64,000 bases of DNA from Ephemerocybe angulata. Its lineage: Eukaryota; Basidiomycota; Agaricomycetes; Agaricales; Psathyrellaceae. The stretch is from positions 186,001 to 250,000 of the forward strand of contig JAACJK010000220.1 of the NCBI GenBank assembly GCA_013368325.1, written 5' to 3'. The notes below the pieces were generated by a model. That model ran no database searches. It saw nothing but the letters and a program-made list of their open reading frames with translations, and was not told the origin of the DNA. Each line of letters begins with the position of its first letter. Position 1 is the first letter of the stretch. Of this stretch, positions 46,101 to 56,382 are shown one piece after another. The translations under genes and the position numbers were made by a program.

Positions 46101-46408
46101 TAGAGATCTTTCGCCTGCGGAGTCCATTGCTCTGACCGAGAACTTATCAATGAAATGGAAATATGTCGCGAGGGTGGTCTCTAACCTTGGATGACGCGAG
46201 CGCCCGCCCAGGACGCGATGGCAAGGAAATGAGCGTATTTCTTTTCCTTCGAGCTGTACAGACAGTCCTTGAGTTGCTGAGCGAGGATCATCGGATGCTG
46301 TTAGAGCTACCTTAGCAATGCGAAGGACTTCGCAGCGTCGAGCCCACAAATAGGCGCTGCGCGATCGGCGAGGAAACGTTCAGCACCGAGCGCTTTAGAG
46401 GAAGCCAT
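43130..46408 (-). CDS. DPP3: Dipeptidyl peptidase III (M49 zinc peptidase)
   Basis: Cytosolic enzyme that removes dipeptides from the N-terminus of short peptides. The chosen ATG at 46408 gives MASSKALGAERFLADRAAPI, the usual DPP III start. Exons carry LFIGKRSEGHVSNYYLGEV, YVDPYGGRAEWGGFTAIVNK and NIPNYYDIRESIGFKNV. The zinc motif is HELLGHGSGK (HExxxH type with Glu), and SFEECRAEAVALFL supplies the third ligand. The C-terminus ends GVIESYIERDL at the TGA 43132-43130. Roughly 15 short introns. The frame is open upstream to ATGs at 46522 and 46570, adding an Arg/Ser-rich leader (see findings). Tandem with the Mgr3-like gene, whose stop is 186 bases upstream. Confidence 0.92.
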
Positions 46409-46593
46409 TGTCCTGCGCAGTATTAAATTGGATGGTCGAGACGATAGATGGTTGTAGGATCCAAAGAGATTAGAGCAAGAAGCGCGGATTCGCAATCCGG
46501 AAGCAAAGACCCGGTAGACCATGCCAGATGGTCGACGTTTGGCACGAGGTATCGTATTGATGTGGGACATAAAGCCGAACAGTAAATCTACGA

Positions 46594-48114
46594 CTACTTG
46601 CGCTTTTCATCGGAGGCGCCCTTGGCTCGCTGGAAGTTTGACCAAAACACACTCCAGTCAGCTTCTGTGGTCGCTTCGTTTTCCCCCAACACCCCTCCTT
46701 CCCCCCCAGCTTGCCCCGCCCACCGCACCGCGCGTTCGTAGCACAGAAGTGCGGTCTTGGACGATGGACCCTCATGCTGTTCATACAAGACCCCCAAGAG
46801 ATTCCAGGCTTCAGCGGACGTTCGCTTCGCGTCGTGGTAGAGTCGGCGGGCAACAGGGTCCATGGAGTTTGATGCCTTGAAGGCAGGGATGATTTGGTCC
46901 TCTCCACCTGGTACAGGAGCGTCATGCAAAGCCCCAATACCCTGGTGTAGAGGCAAACCGGTAAGCGCTCGTGCGACACGCTCAGATGAGTTGGCCGCGA
47001 GAGTGAGATATTGGATAGAAGACAGAACCGGTTTCTTTTGGGCGTGGAAGACTTCGGCAAGATGAATAGAGAGGATGGACGACCGTTGAAGAAGGAATAA
47101 TGCATGAAGTGCTTGTGGGTGTGTGGCCTCCGTGATCGAATCAGGGGAAGGGATGGATCGGAGGAAGGACAGAGATGATTCTTCAAAACTTTCTGCCTCT
47201 GAAAGCTTCCCTGTTTGCGCATAGAATGCGGAAAGAGATACGAGCGTCGAAGCGATGATTCTTTGCGCCCACAGCGATGTTGGAACCGATTCTGGTTCTG
47301 AAAGCGGGCCGAGAGGTGTAGCAGGGGTGTCCTGGCAGAGTTCTACCGCGGTTCTCCACCATCTTTGCGCTTCCTCGTGCTGATTCTGTTGGAAACTCAG
47401 GTCCCCCAGCCTGAGCGCCACCCGAGCAGCGCGCAAGCCTTCTCCTGAGAACCCTCGCCAGGCTTCCTCGAAGTGGCCTTTGCTTGCGTCCAAATATGTG
47501 TCCCCGAGCCGTTCATAGAAGCCCGCCGTCCTGTTGTGCAACTCCGCTACTGTGAGGGGATGGAGGTGTGATGCCTCAACCTTGCCTGCCGCAGCTATGG
47601 CGATTCCCAAGTAATAGATAGCTTGTCGAGACGGAGCGTCCACAGCATCGGCGACAGATGTTGCATACACATCCTGTGAGTTCACGTTCCAATGGGTAGC
47701 CATCCAAGCCGCTCGAACAGCTTGCCTTCCTGTCGATCCCAGCCCTGGGTCTGTTCCCCCCGCAAATGCGTCACCTTGCCACAATTCACCCGAGACATTC
47801 CACTGGTACTTCTTGACCTCTTCATCATCTTCTGCTCGCAGTGCCATCTTCTCAACATACTGATGAGATAGCTCCCATGACCCGAAGGCGACCAATCCCG
47901 CCAGAACCCCTCCAATTGCAGCGATTTTGAAGATATTGAAACCCGTCCGAAACGCTGTTTCTGCATGATTCGCGAACTCCGCCTGGATTCCGGCAGTGTT
48001 GATTTCTTCTTTTGTGGGCTGCTTCGGTTCGACGGAGTATGGCTTGCGCTGTATTGCGCGTGCCGCTGGCGGGAGTCGTGGACGCGCAGCAGACAGGAGA
48101 CGGCGCTTGAGCAT
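46594..48114 (-). CDS. Mitochondrial inner-membrane TPR protein, Mgr3-like
   Basis: Resembles the Mgr3 adaptor of the i-AAA (Yme1) protease, which presents substrates; this is a moderate-confidence call. An intron-free frame from ATG 48114 gives 506 aa. The N-terminus MLKRRLLSAARPRLPPAARA is a typical mitochondrial presequence. One membrane span follows (IFKIAAIGGVLAGLVAFGSW), then TPR-like repeats facing the intermembrane side: AIYYLGIAIAAAGKVE, YERLGDTYLDASKGHFEEAW, RVALRLGDLSFQQNQHEEAQ, LVSLSAFYAQTGKLSEAESF and SAEAWNLLGVLYEQHEGPSS. The frame is open for another 186 codons upstream to an ATG at 48672, which I judge not to be used. The Yme1 gene itself lies at 56-60 kb. Confidence 0.8.
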   Translation of the reverse strand: MLKRRLLSAARPRLPPAARAIQRKPYSVEPKQPTKEEINTAGIQAEFANHAETAFRTGFNIFKIAAIGGVLAGLVAFGSWELSHQYVEKMALRAEDDEEVKKYQWNVSGELWQGDAFAGGTDPGLGSTGRQAVRAAWMATHWNVNSQDVYATSVADAVDAPSRQAIYYLGIAIAAAGKVEASHLHPLTVAELHNRTAGFYERLGDTYLDASKGHFEEAWRGFSGEGLRAARVALRLGDLSFQQNQHEEAQRWWRTAVELCQDTPATPLGPLSEPESVPTSLWAQRIIASTLVSLSAFYAQTGKLSEAESFEESSLSFLRSIPSPDSITEATHPQALHALFLLQRSSILSIHLAEVFHAQKKPVLSSIQYLTLAANSSERVARALTGLPLHQGIGALHDAPVPGGEDQIIPAFKASNSMDPVARRLYHDAKRTSAEAWNLLGVLYEQHEGPSSKTALLCYERAVRWAGQAGGEGGVLGENEATTEADWSVFWSNFQRAKGASDEKRK

Positions 48115-48777
48115 GATGATGGTGGCCGGAAACAAACCGCTGTAAACGGATAGAGGCACCGAACGAATCAGTTCGTCTATTTGGGTCCAGAGCACATGGT
48201 CCTCCTCAATATTCGACCGTAGCACACGTTGACAAGGAAAGGCAAACCACGGCGCCCTTCCAAAGCGCCTCCTGGCAACAGCGTGCCCAGGAACCTCGCA
48301 GCGCCATGAGCTTTCGCAACTGGCGAAAATGAGGTGAGCAGGATGTTTCATTTGGGATACCCGTATTGTCGCCCGTTCTTCTTGATAACCGTCAGGCGTC
48401 GGGACTGGGCTATTCTGGGCTATCTGCAGGGCCATCTTGGGCAAAGCCTGTGCGCCAACTGTGCGCGGTGCGATGGCTGTGGACCTCTGTGGACTCGGTT
48501 CGCCCGAGATTGATGATCTTGGGCGCCTGTGGAGCAATTTGAGGCTATTCAAGCCCGCCCTGTTCCCACCTGCCTGCCGCTTCCTATGTTCGCGGACCGC
48601 ATGCACTTGGCTCAGCCCTTTCTTGAGCGCCCGGCCGGGATGTCGCCCCCGAATTAGCAAATTACATGTCAAGCCAGTGTGATACCGAATACAATGGGGT
48701 TACGGCGATGCGACTATAAAACCCCGTTGCCCCCCCGTCATTTCAGCGCCCTTCTCCCCTCCAGTCGCGAGTTGGTC
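48115..48777. other. Divergent promoter region, Mgr3-like / GH5
   Basis: About 660 bases between divergent starts. The minus strand is open in the Mgr3 frame all the way to 48672. A TATA box serves the GH5 gene on the right. The composition is GC-rich; no other exon recognised. Confidence 0.5.
48715..48721 (+). promoter_or_regulatory. TATA box of the GH5-like gene
   Basis: TATAAAA 57 bases before the ATG at 48778, followed by a C-rich and pyrimidine stretch. Few promoters here show a clear TATA, which suggests regulated expression. Confidence 0.55.
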
Positions 48778-51022
48778 ATGTACGTCGCTGCTCTTTGGCC
48801 CGCTGTTCTCGGTGCCTGCGTAGCCTCCACTCTTGCGTTGAAGCCACCGGCGCGTACGCGGGTGGACTTCTCAAAGAGGGCTCCTGAAGGTCCTCAGTTT
48901 GTCTCGACGGACAACGGGAAGTTCGTCGTCAATGGAGTGTGAGTGATTTTCGTTCGACAGTGCTTCTATCGGCCCTGATGACTCTTCTCTCTCAATTTTC
49001 ATTATGACAGTCCCTTGAACTTCATTGGAACGAACGCCTATTGGTTACCTGCGCTTAACAGCGACGCCGACGTTAACAAGACATTGGCCGACATCGCTGC
49101 GTCTGGAATCAAAGTCGTCCGCACCTGGGCGTTTAATGGTGGGTTGTTTTCAATATTTCTTTGAGTCCCTCTCATCTTGACCATCGGTGACCATCAGATG
49201 TCACTGAAATCCCTGCCACGGGCACATGGTTCGCGCAGATTGGCAAGGACGGGGAGCTTACGATCAACGACGGGCCCAACGGCCTGCAGAAGCTGGATAC
49301 AGTGGTCAAGCTTGCCGAGGAGAACGGCCTTTACCTGCAGCTCGCTTTGACGAACAACTGGAACCCCCCTGAAACGACCATTTCCAAGAGGAACAACGAC
49401 GGCGGCAAACCACGAAATGTGCTCAGCAACGATTATGGTAAGGAAACCATACCTCCTTCCCCCTCATTTCATAATATTGACGGTTGAATCTTAGGTGGCA
49501 TGGATGTCTACGTGCGGCAATTTGGTTTGCAACACCATGACGAGTTTTACACCAACCCCGCCTTAATCGAAGCATTCAAGAAGTATACTACCGCGATCGT
49601 GAAACGATACACAACAAGCCCCGCAATCTTTGGATGGTAAATTATGCGTTTCTCTCGTCGAGGCCTTTTTCTCACCGTTGAATTCAGGGAGCTTGCCAAC
49701 GACCCGAGGTGTAATTCTACTTTGCCAGCAGCGCAATGCAATCCCCAGGACATTACAAGATGGCATGATACTGTCGCTGAACACATCCGGACCATCGATA
49801 CGAATCATCTTGTCGCAGCCGGGTGAGCTCGCACCTCAGTGTAGCTTTTCCGTTCTCCATTCTAACCCCGCCCTCTTTAGTCACGGCGGCTATTTGTGCG
49901 TTGACTGCGAGAAAATACATCCTCGCGCACCTACTGTCGCACCGCCCCAAGTGTCTGCTACTCCTGGACGCAGACGAAGTGTCCCCCAGTTCTTGACCAA
50001 GAAGGAGCTGCTGCGGAGCCGCTCTGAGACTCGCAAGGCCAGGAGAAAGGCAAACCTCGACACCAACGCTCGCCGTGGAATCCGGGGAAGATGGGCGCCC
50101 ACACGTACGCGATGTCTATCAGATTATCATAATCATTCTGACGCTTCGCTCCAGCCACTCGCCGACAGGAGGATTTCCAAGCCGTTGGCCCAGCCTACGA
50201 TGGAACCTACGGAGTGGATAGTGAAGATCTCCTAAACAGCCCCAATCTGGATTATGGTTCCTTCCAGCTCTTCCCTGACCAGAACAAGTATGGGGCCGAC
50301 GACCCCAATCTTTCAGCATTTGACAATACGGTGGCACAGGGAAATGAGTGGATTCGCCAGCACGGAAGCCTAGGACAGGAGTACGTTAATCGTTAATCTA
50401 TTCTTGGCCCTTAGAAATCCCATCTCATTTATTTTGCAGCTTTGGCAAGCCTATCACTTTGAACGCCTTTGGTCTTGTCACACAACAGAATGCGCCATAC
50501 TTCCAGCCGTTCAATGGCTCCCCTCCTCCCACAACTGCTCCATCCGGCCCGGACGGTACAGGTTAGCGGGTCCGTTGCTTAGAGCTCACTGTTGCTAATT
50601 GCATATGATTAGGCGCCCAGCAACCCTATGGAGTCACCAACGCACAAAGAGACTCAGCTTACAGCTCTTGGATTGGCAGTACGTTCAAACTCGTCGTTCG
50701 AGATGTAGTTTCTCACCCATGATTCTAGCCGCCAATGATGCCGGTCTTAAGAACGTGGTCCAATACCAGTGGGGTCAGCCTGAGCTCTCTGTCGCACCTG
50801 GAACACCAGTCTCTGTTGCAACAGACACTACCGGAGTCACTACTACGCAGGGTACTACAGGTGTTTCGCCGAACGACGGTTACTCTACGAACGGCGCAGG
50901 GTGTGTACATTTCTGCGATGCTTGACCTCCGATTCTGACTATTCTCTAGGAAAGAAGAGGTTGTCGAAGTCCTCAAGGAAGGCATCCAGGCCTTTGGCTC
51001 TGATGCTAACCTCCGCCGTTGA
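48778..51022 (+). CDS. Secreted GH5 (subfamily 7, mannanase-like) protein, probably inactive
   Basis: Eleven exons (48778-48938, 49011-49138, 49198-49437, 49495-49636, 49689-49822, 49881-50104, 50155-50380, 50440-50562, 50613-50678, 50729-50900, 50950-51022) give 562 aa. A signal peptide is clear (MYVAALWPAVLGACVASTLA). The GH5_7 fold is visible: NGVPLNFIGTNAYWL, ASGIKVVRTWAFND, LQLALTNNW, GGMDVYVRQFGLQHHDEFYT, KYTTAIVKRYTTSPAIFGWE, DGTYGVDSED, FGKPITL. Active mannanases have NEP (acid/base Glu) and EEFG or EEYG (nucleophile Glu). Here these read NDP (49699-49707) and NAFG (50462-50473), and the barrel His of the HLYP motif is Gln (FQLFP). A basic insert of about 70 residues follows HGGYL. 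Likely a pseudoenzyme or carbohydrate-binding protein; the fold call is firm. Confidence 0.85.
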
Positions 51023-51558
51023 ACGTGACCAGCTTTCTGTTCGAGCTTTGACGAGTACCGAACGCTTGAAACTGACGCTGCGATACGAACCCTACTCCTC
51101 CCAATTTCCACCTCTTGAGATTTCTTTCTTCTCTTTTAGGTGTCTATTACGATGGACTTACTTGACGCTTTCTAACTATTTACACGAACCAACTGGACAT
51201 TCTAAACGTACCTTTGATGATGGAATACTAATGAACTTTGTGATATTTGTAACAGTACTTGAGGTTCTCCGAGTCGATTTTTTTCCATTTCTTGAACCAC
51301 CCCGCTCTCAGACTACAACTTACAAGCGATTGCATTGAAGTAGCGACTACGCCGCCGGTGCACGTTCCGCTGCCCTCCCCGGAATCTATTTTAACTCTTC
51401 CGCGCCAAGCCAAGTCAGCCGGCGGCACCGAAGGATGTCCACTGACCGTGCCCGCGTCTCCGTTCTTGACCACGAACCCCTCACGCCCATGGTGGACGAT
51501 TACCATTGCGCTACACTAATATCAAGATAATTTACTCCACAAAAGTAACCTGACGGCC
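51023..51558. other. Intergenic interval before XPD
   Basis: About 540 bases holding the GH5 gene's 3' flank (AT-rich, 51060-51300) and the XPD promoter. A 92-codon minus frame at 51228-51506 has no recognisable similarity. Confidence 0.5.
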
Positions 51559-54500
51559 ATGAAGTTCTATATCGACAACCTCCCCGTAAGTGCAAGCCAG
51601 GCTCGTCATTTAGTCTGCAACCAACCAGCAGGTCGACAGATCATCTTCCCTTATGACCGAATATACCCAGGTATTTCCCTACTCTAACTGTTGCAAACCG
51701 TGTCTAAAGTTTGGCAGAGCAATATGCGTACATGTGTGACCTGAAAAGAACGCTGGACGCAACTGTAAGCATAAGCCTCCACTCCAGGCGATGCTGTGGT
51801 TCATAGGTAGCGCGTAGGGTCATTGCGTCCTGGAAATGCCTTCGGGGACAGGGAAGACCGTCTCATTGCTCTCGCTAATTGTGTCCTATCAGCAGGTACG
51901 TTTGTTCACTTGGTTCATGTCTACTCATCTGAACCAAGGCCTGCAGTTCTACCCAACGAAGAGGAAGTTGGTCTATTGCTCGCGGACCGTCCCCGAGATT
52001 GAGAAGGCCTTGGCTGAGTTGAAACGTCTCATGGCATACCGACTTGAATGCGCAGAAACGGCGGAAGAGAAGGAGAAGGAGCGGAACTTCATGGGCATGG
52101 GCTTGACGAGTCGGAAGAACTTGTGTATCAACCCAGAAGTGAGTGACATTGCACCACAACCAACTTCCGTCTTAAACCAGTCTTCAGGTCGCGAAAGAAA
52201 AGAAAGGAAAGGTGGTCGATGCGAAGTGCCGAGACCTCACCAACTCTGTAGTTTGCGAGAAAGCACGCGAGAATCCAGGGTCTGTTGAGATATGCGAATG
52301 GCATGAAGTGAGTTGTGAAAGCAATGTCTGTATGCATCCTGCTGACTTCGTGCAAAGAACCTCGGAAAGTTGGATCCTGGAGCTCTCTTTCCTACGGGCA
52401 TATGGACACTGGAAGACATCCTCGACTACGCCAGGGAGAAAGTCATTTGTCCCTACTTTGCTGTGCGGAGAATGGTGAGACCTTCATTCTTGGGCGACTT
52501 GATTGACTGGCGCTTTAACTTCGTCATAGATGGGCTTCGCAGACGTGGTCATCTACTCTTTCCACTATCTTTTGGACCCAAAGGTCGCAGACCAAGTCTC
52601 AAAGGATCTCTCCAAAGACGCTATTGTCGTCTTCGATGAAGCGCATAATATTGGCACGTTCAATCTTTAATGTAAAAGAACTACTAATTGAGTGAGCATT
52701 GACAGATAACGTATGCATCGAATCCTTGAGCATCGACCTCACACGACCGATGTTGGATTCAGCCTCGCGGAGTATCGTGAAATTGGGTGACAGGATCGAT
52801 GAGTATGTATCGCTCGACAGTTGCTCGAGCTTCGCTCATGGTCTGTAGAATCAAGACCACGGACGCCGCAAAACTGCAAGACGAGTATGCGAAGCTTGTT
52901 GAGGGGCTGCAAGAGCCTGATATTGACGACGAAGATGTAGTCATGGGCAATCCAAGTAAGCTACCTCCCACTCCGCCGGCTTCCTTGACTAACATGATCT
53001 TAGCACTGCCTGACGATCTGCTAAACGAAGCAATCCCTGGTAATATCCGGAAGGCTGAACATTTTGTTGCTTTTCTCAAGCGATTTGTGGAGTACCTCAA
53101 GGTTCGTATTCGACATGCCGAGGGTTCGCAACCAGCTGACCCATCATTAGACCCGCATGAGGGTTCTTCACGTCGTAGCAGAGACACCATTGTCCTTCCT
53201 TCAGCATTTGAAAGACATCACGTACATCGAACGGCGACCTTTGAGGTATGTGTGGACACTTCTGCTCACTCGCCGATCTGACAAGCATCTCAGATTCTGT
53301 GCCGAGCGGCTGCAGTCCTTGATAAGAACGCTCGAATTGAGTCGATTAGATGAATACTCTGCGCTGCAGAAAATCGCTAGTTTCGCTACCCTGGTTGCTA
53401 CTTACGAGAAAGGTCACATTACCCACCAAAATTCTTAAGTGCTAATCTAACGCGATTTACACTACCAGGATTCCTTCTTATTCTTGAACCATTCGAGACG
53501 GAAGCTGCAACCGTACCGAACCCCGTCTTTCACTTCACGTTAGTTTAACTTCCTGTGGGAGTGCAAATATAAATGCTGAGATCTCCCTTTCAGATGCTTG
53601 GACCCCTCTCTGGCCATCAAACCTGTCTTCGAGCGATTCAGCAGCGTGGTCATCACCTCTGGAACTATCTCCCCCCTCGACATGTACCCGAAGATGCTTC
53701 AATTCACGCCCGTTGTCCAAGAGACGTATCCAATGACCCTCACGCGAAACGCTTTCCTTCCTCTTGTACGTGCGGCAACCTCTTCTCGCGTTTAAATCCC
53801 TTCACAATTATTACTCAGGTCATCACTCGCGGGAGTGACCAAGTCGCTATCAGCTCTCGATTCGAAGTCAGAAACGACCCAGCGGTTGTCCGCAATTTTG
53901 GAAGCATTCTCGTCGAATACAGCAAGATTGTTCCAGACGGAATCGTTGCTTTCTTTCCAAGCTACCTGTATATGGAATCAATTGTCGCCGCATGGAACGA
54001 TATGGTAAGCACTAGCCTGCGGCGCGAGGCAAGGTCCCTATTCATCTTGACCCAAGGGCATCTTGAATGAAGTATGGAAGCACAAGCTTATCTTCGTAGA
54101 GACACCGGACGCCAACGAGACGAGTATTGCACTCGAAAACTATCGCCGAGTATGTCACCGTAACTTTCTGGGACGAGGCACTAATTCTAAGTCTTCTAGG
54201 CCTGTGATAACGGTAGGGGAGCTGTTCTTCTGTCTGTTGCACGAGGAAAGGTATCCGAAGGCATCGATTTCGATCACAACTACGGCCGTGCTGTGATTAT
54301 GTTTGGGTACGTAAATCGTCCCCTCATATTTTGCGACGTCGCGCTGAACGAAATTCCAGGGTGCCGTACCAGTACACAGAGAGCCGAATATTGAAGGCAC
54401 GACTCGAATACCTGCGGGATGCATACCGAATTCGCGAATCCGAATTCCTCGGGTTCGATGCAATGAGGAATGCTGCGCAGTGTGTGGGTCGAGTTTTGCG

Positions 54501-54907
54501 GGGTAAAACAGACTGGGGTCTGATGGTGTTCGCTGATAAAGTCAGTTCTTCTCGACTCTCGTTATGTAAATCAACCGACCAAACTGTTCTTTCAGCGCTT
54601 TGCAAGAGCCGATAAACGCTCCAAGTTACCAAGATGGATAAATCAGTACATCACAGAAACTGCGGCAAATCTCTCGACGGACATGGCACTGACGCTCTCG
54701 AAGCTCTTCATGCGAACCATCTCTCAAAATCCGAACGAAAACCAGACGGGTATTTCACTGTGGACACTTGAAGATATTGAGAAGGCGCAGGCCAAACAGA
54801 AGGCTTTGGCCCTTGAAGCAGAACAACAGCGAGGGTCGGAAGAAGAGGGGTATGGGGATGGCGGACTGGATGACAACACATTCATGGATTTCGACTTGGA
54901 CTCATAG
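51559..54907 (+). CDS. RAD3: TFIIH DNA helicase XPD/Rad3
   Basis: 5'-3' helicase of TFIIH, needed for nucleotide excision repair and transcription initiation. The ATG at 51559 gives MKFYIDNLP, then [20 protein letters not shown] and the Walker [17 protein letters not shown]. The motif Ia region is [16 protein letters not shown]. Cys residues of the 4Fe-4S domain lie in [33 protein letters not shown] and CPYFAVRRM. The DEAH box is [10 protein letters not shown]. Helicase domain 2 has [38 protein letters not shown] and [20 protein letters not shown]. The C-terminal acidic tail ends [12 protein letters not shown]. All helicase motifs and the iron-sulphur cysteines are present. Many introns, several as short as about 50 nt. 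Convergent with Cys/His copy C, 54 bases between stops. Confidence 0.95.
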
Positions 54908-54961
54908 ACAATATCGTAGGCGATTCTACATGTACGACATCGTATAAGATGCGCTTTGTGT

Positions 54962-55287
54962 TTACTCGGGGCAAACAGTGGGGGGCGGTGCGGTACGAGG
55001 AGGGAACGGAGGCCTGCGGCAATCGCTGCACAACCCGGTAGGTACCTAGACGGATTTGTCAATAGCATGCGTCGGAGCATGGACAAGGTACTCACAGTGC
55101 CCTCTGTCACCCTTTCGGGTTGCGTCCAGTAGCGGCGACACCTGCAGCCGATAGGCCTTGGGCACGCCGGGTTATGCTTCACGCTGATCCAGCATTCACT
55201 ATCTAGGCAGTCGATAGGAGTCTCCCCGATGAACTCCTTGTGCCCGCATTGTGTGTATTCCGTGTAACGGAGAATTCGGTGGCACAT
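54962..55287 (-). CDS. Small Cys/His-rich protein, copy C (putative zinc-binding)
   Basis: A 91-aa protein from two exons (55096-55287 and 54962-55045; 276 nt). Ligands are C2, C14, H16, C27, C32, H38, C42, C48, C50 and CSDC at 70-73, then a Pro-rich tail. Signatures are MCHRILRYTEYTQCGHKEF and DCLDSEC. Positions C2, C14, H16, C27, C32, S35 and H38 equal those of copies A and B. WTQPE aligns with HRQFPE of copy A. The intron at 55046-55095 is GT-AG and leads into the CxxC exon, an arrangement similar to copy A. No signal peptide. The function is unknown. An unspliced 187-codon frame over the same bases is misleading. Confidence 0.78.
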
Positions 55288-56382
55288 GGCTAAGCTATTC
55301 AGAAGCCCGAAAGAGAGAAGGGAGCAAGAGATGCTGTGCTCACTTCGACGTCGGCGGAGGTAGGAGAGGCACGTAGGTATCGGATGATCGACAAAGGAAT
55401 AGGGTTCAAGTCCTCAGTGAGGGGAAAGGTAGGGTGTCAAGGTTCTGGTTACTGGCTCGGTGACAGTGGTAGGAATGCGCGTTGGAGTGAGTGGCTCTGA
55501 GGTTTGCTGCTGAACGAGGGGGAGTGGTCTGCCGACCTTTATACCTTTTCGACCCTTTGCTCAGGGCTTACATCGCTCACTTTCAACCCCAAACTTGCCC
55601 ATATCTGGTCGGCAGGAGAGAAAAAACAGTAGAGGAGATTTCTTGCAGGTTTCTGGTCCAATGACCTGTCGCAAGCGGCAAATGATAAAGTTTGCCGTAT
55701 CTCATCGAAGGCCGTGAGGAGTGCCCTAGGCACCAGACTCTCGGGATAGAATCGAGATGGTCAATTGGGTAACCAAACCCGACACATGAAGCAAGCATGC
55801 ACCAGGGGCAGGTGCGTGGTTTTAATATCTCCTAATTGCCATCAGATAACTATATCGAGCCGGTCACAACACGGTACGTATAGTTGGCTTACAGGCCCAA
55901 ATGACGAAAGTAGGGCCGGGGTTTTGTGATACAATAATCGAAGGAGACACCATGGGGGCGCAGTCCGAGCTGCCATGATTTAGATGCGTAGCAGGACTCG
56001 TCCTTGGCAACGATACACGGTTCATTGGAATCCTACCCTCGCCGCTGGATTAACTGACACACAAAACCACCAACCCTGGTTACGGTTCTGTCCTCTTGGT
56101 AATTTCTTCTGCTACGCTGGTCGATAGACAAAAGGGCTGCATTGTGGCGCATCCGACGAGCGCAAGCTCGCTTAACCCCACCAAGGGAAAAAAAAACGTG
56201 AAACCAAGAAGATCGATCGCTCGAAGAGTGGCCTCAAGCCTCCACCACTCCTCAAATAGTATGAACAGGGTGGCCTATTAAGAGAATTCTATGTAAAACG
56301 GAAATAATAGCGAGTAATTAGCTCCCAAGAAGAGAGAAAGTAGCGACAGAGAAGGTAAGATAATCCACCTTGTCGTACTTGA
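55288..56382. other. Gene-poor interval between copy C and YME1
   Basis: About 1.1 kb. The left part is the promoter of copy C; the right part is the 3' flank of the leftward YME1 gene. Short frames such as 55539-55733 minus and 56096-56281 plus look like chance. No repeat or RNA gene seen. Confidence 0.5.
55538..55543 (-). promoter_or_regulatory. Possible TATA box of Cys/His copy C
   Basis: On the minus strand the sequence reads GGTATAAAGG, about 250 bases before the ATG at 55287. Copy A has GGTATAAAAT before its start. The distance is long, so an unseen 5' intron or another promoter element may be involved. Confidence 0.35.
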
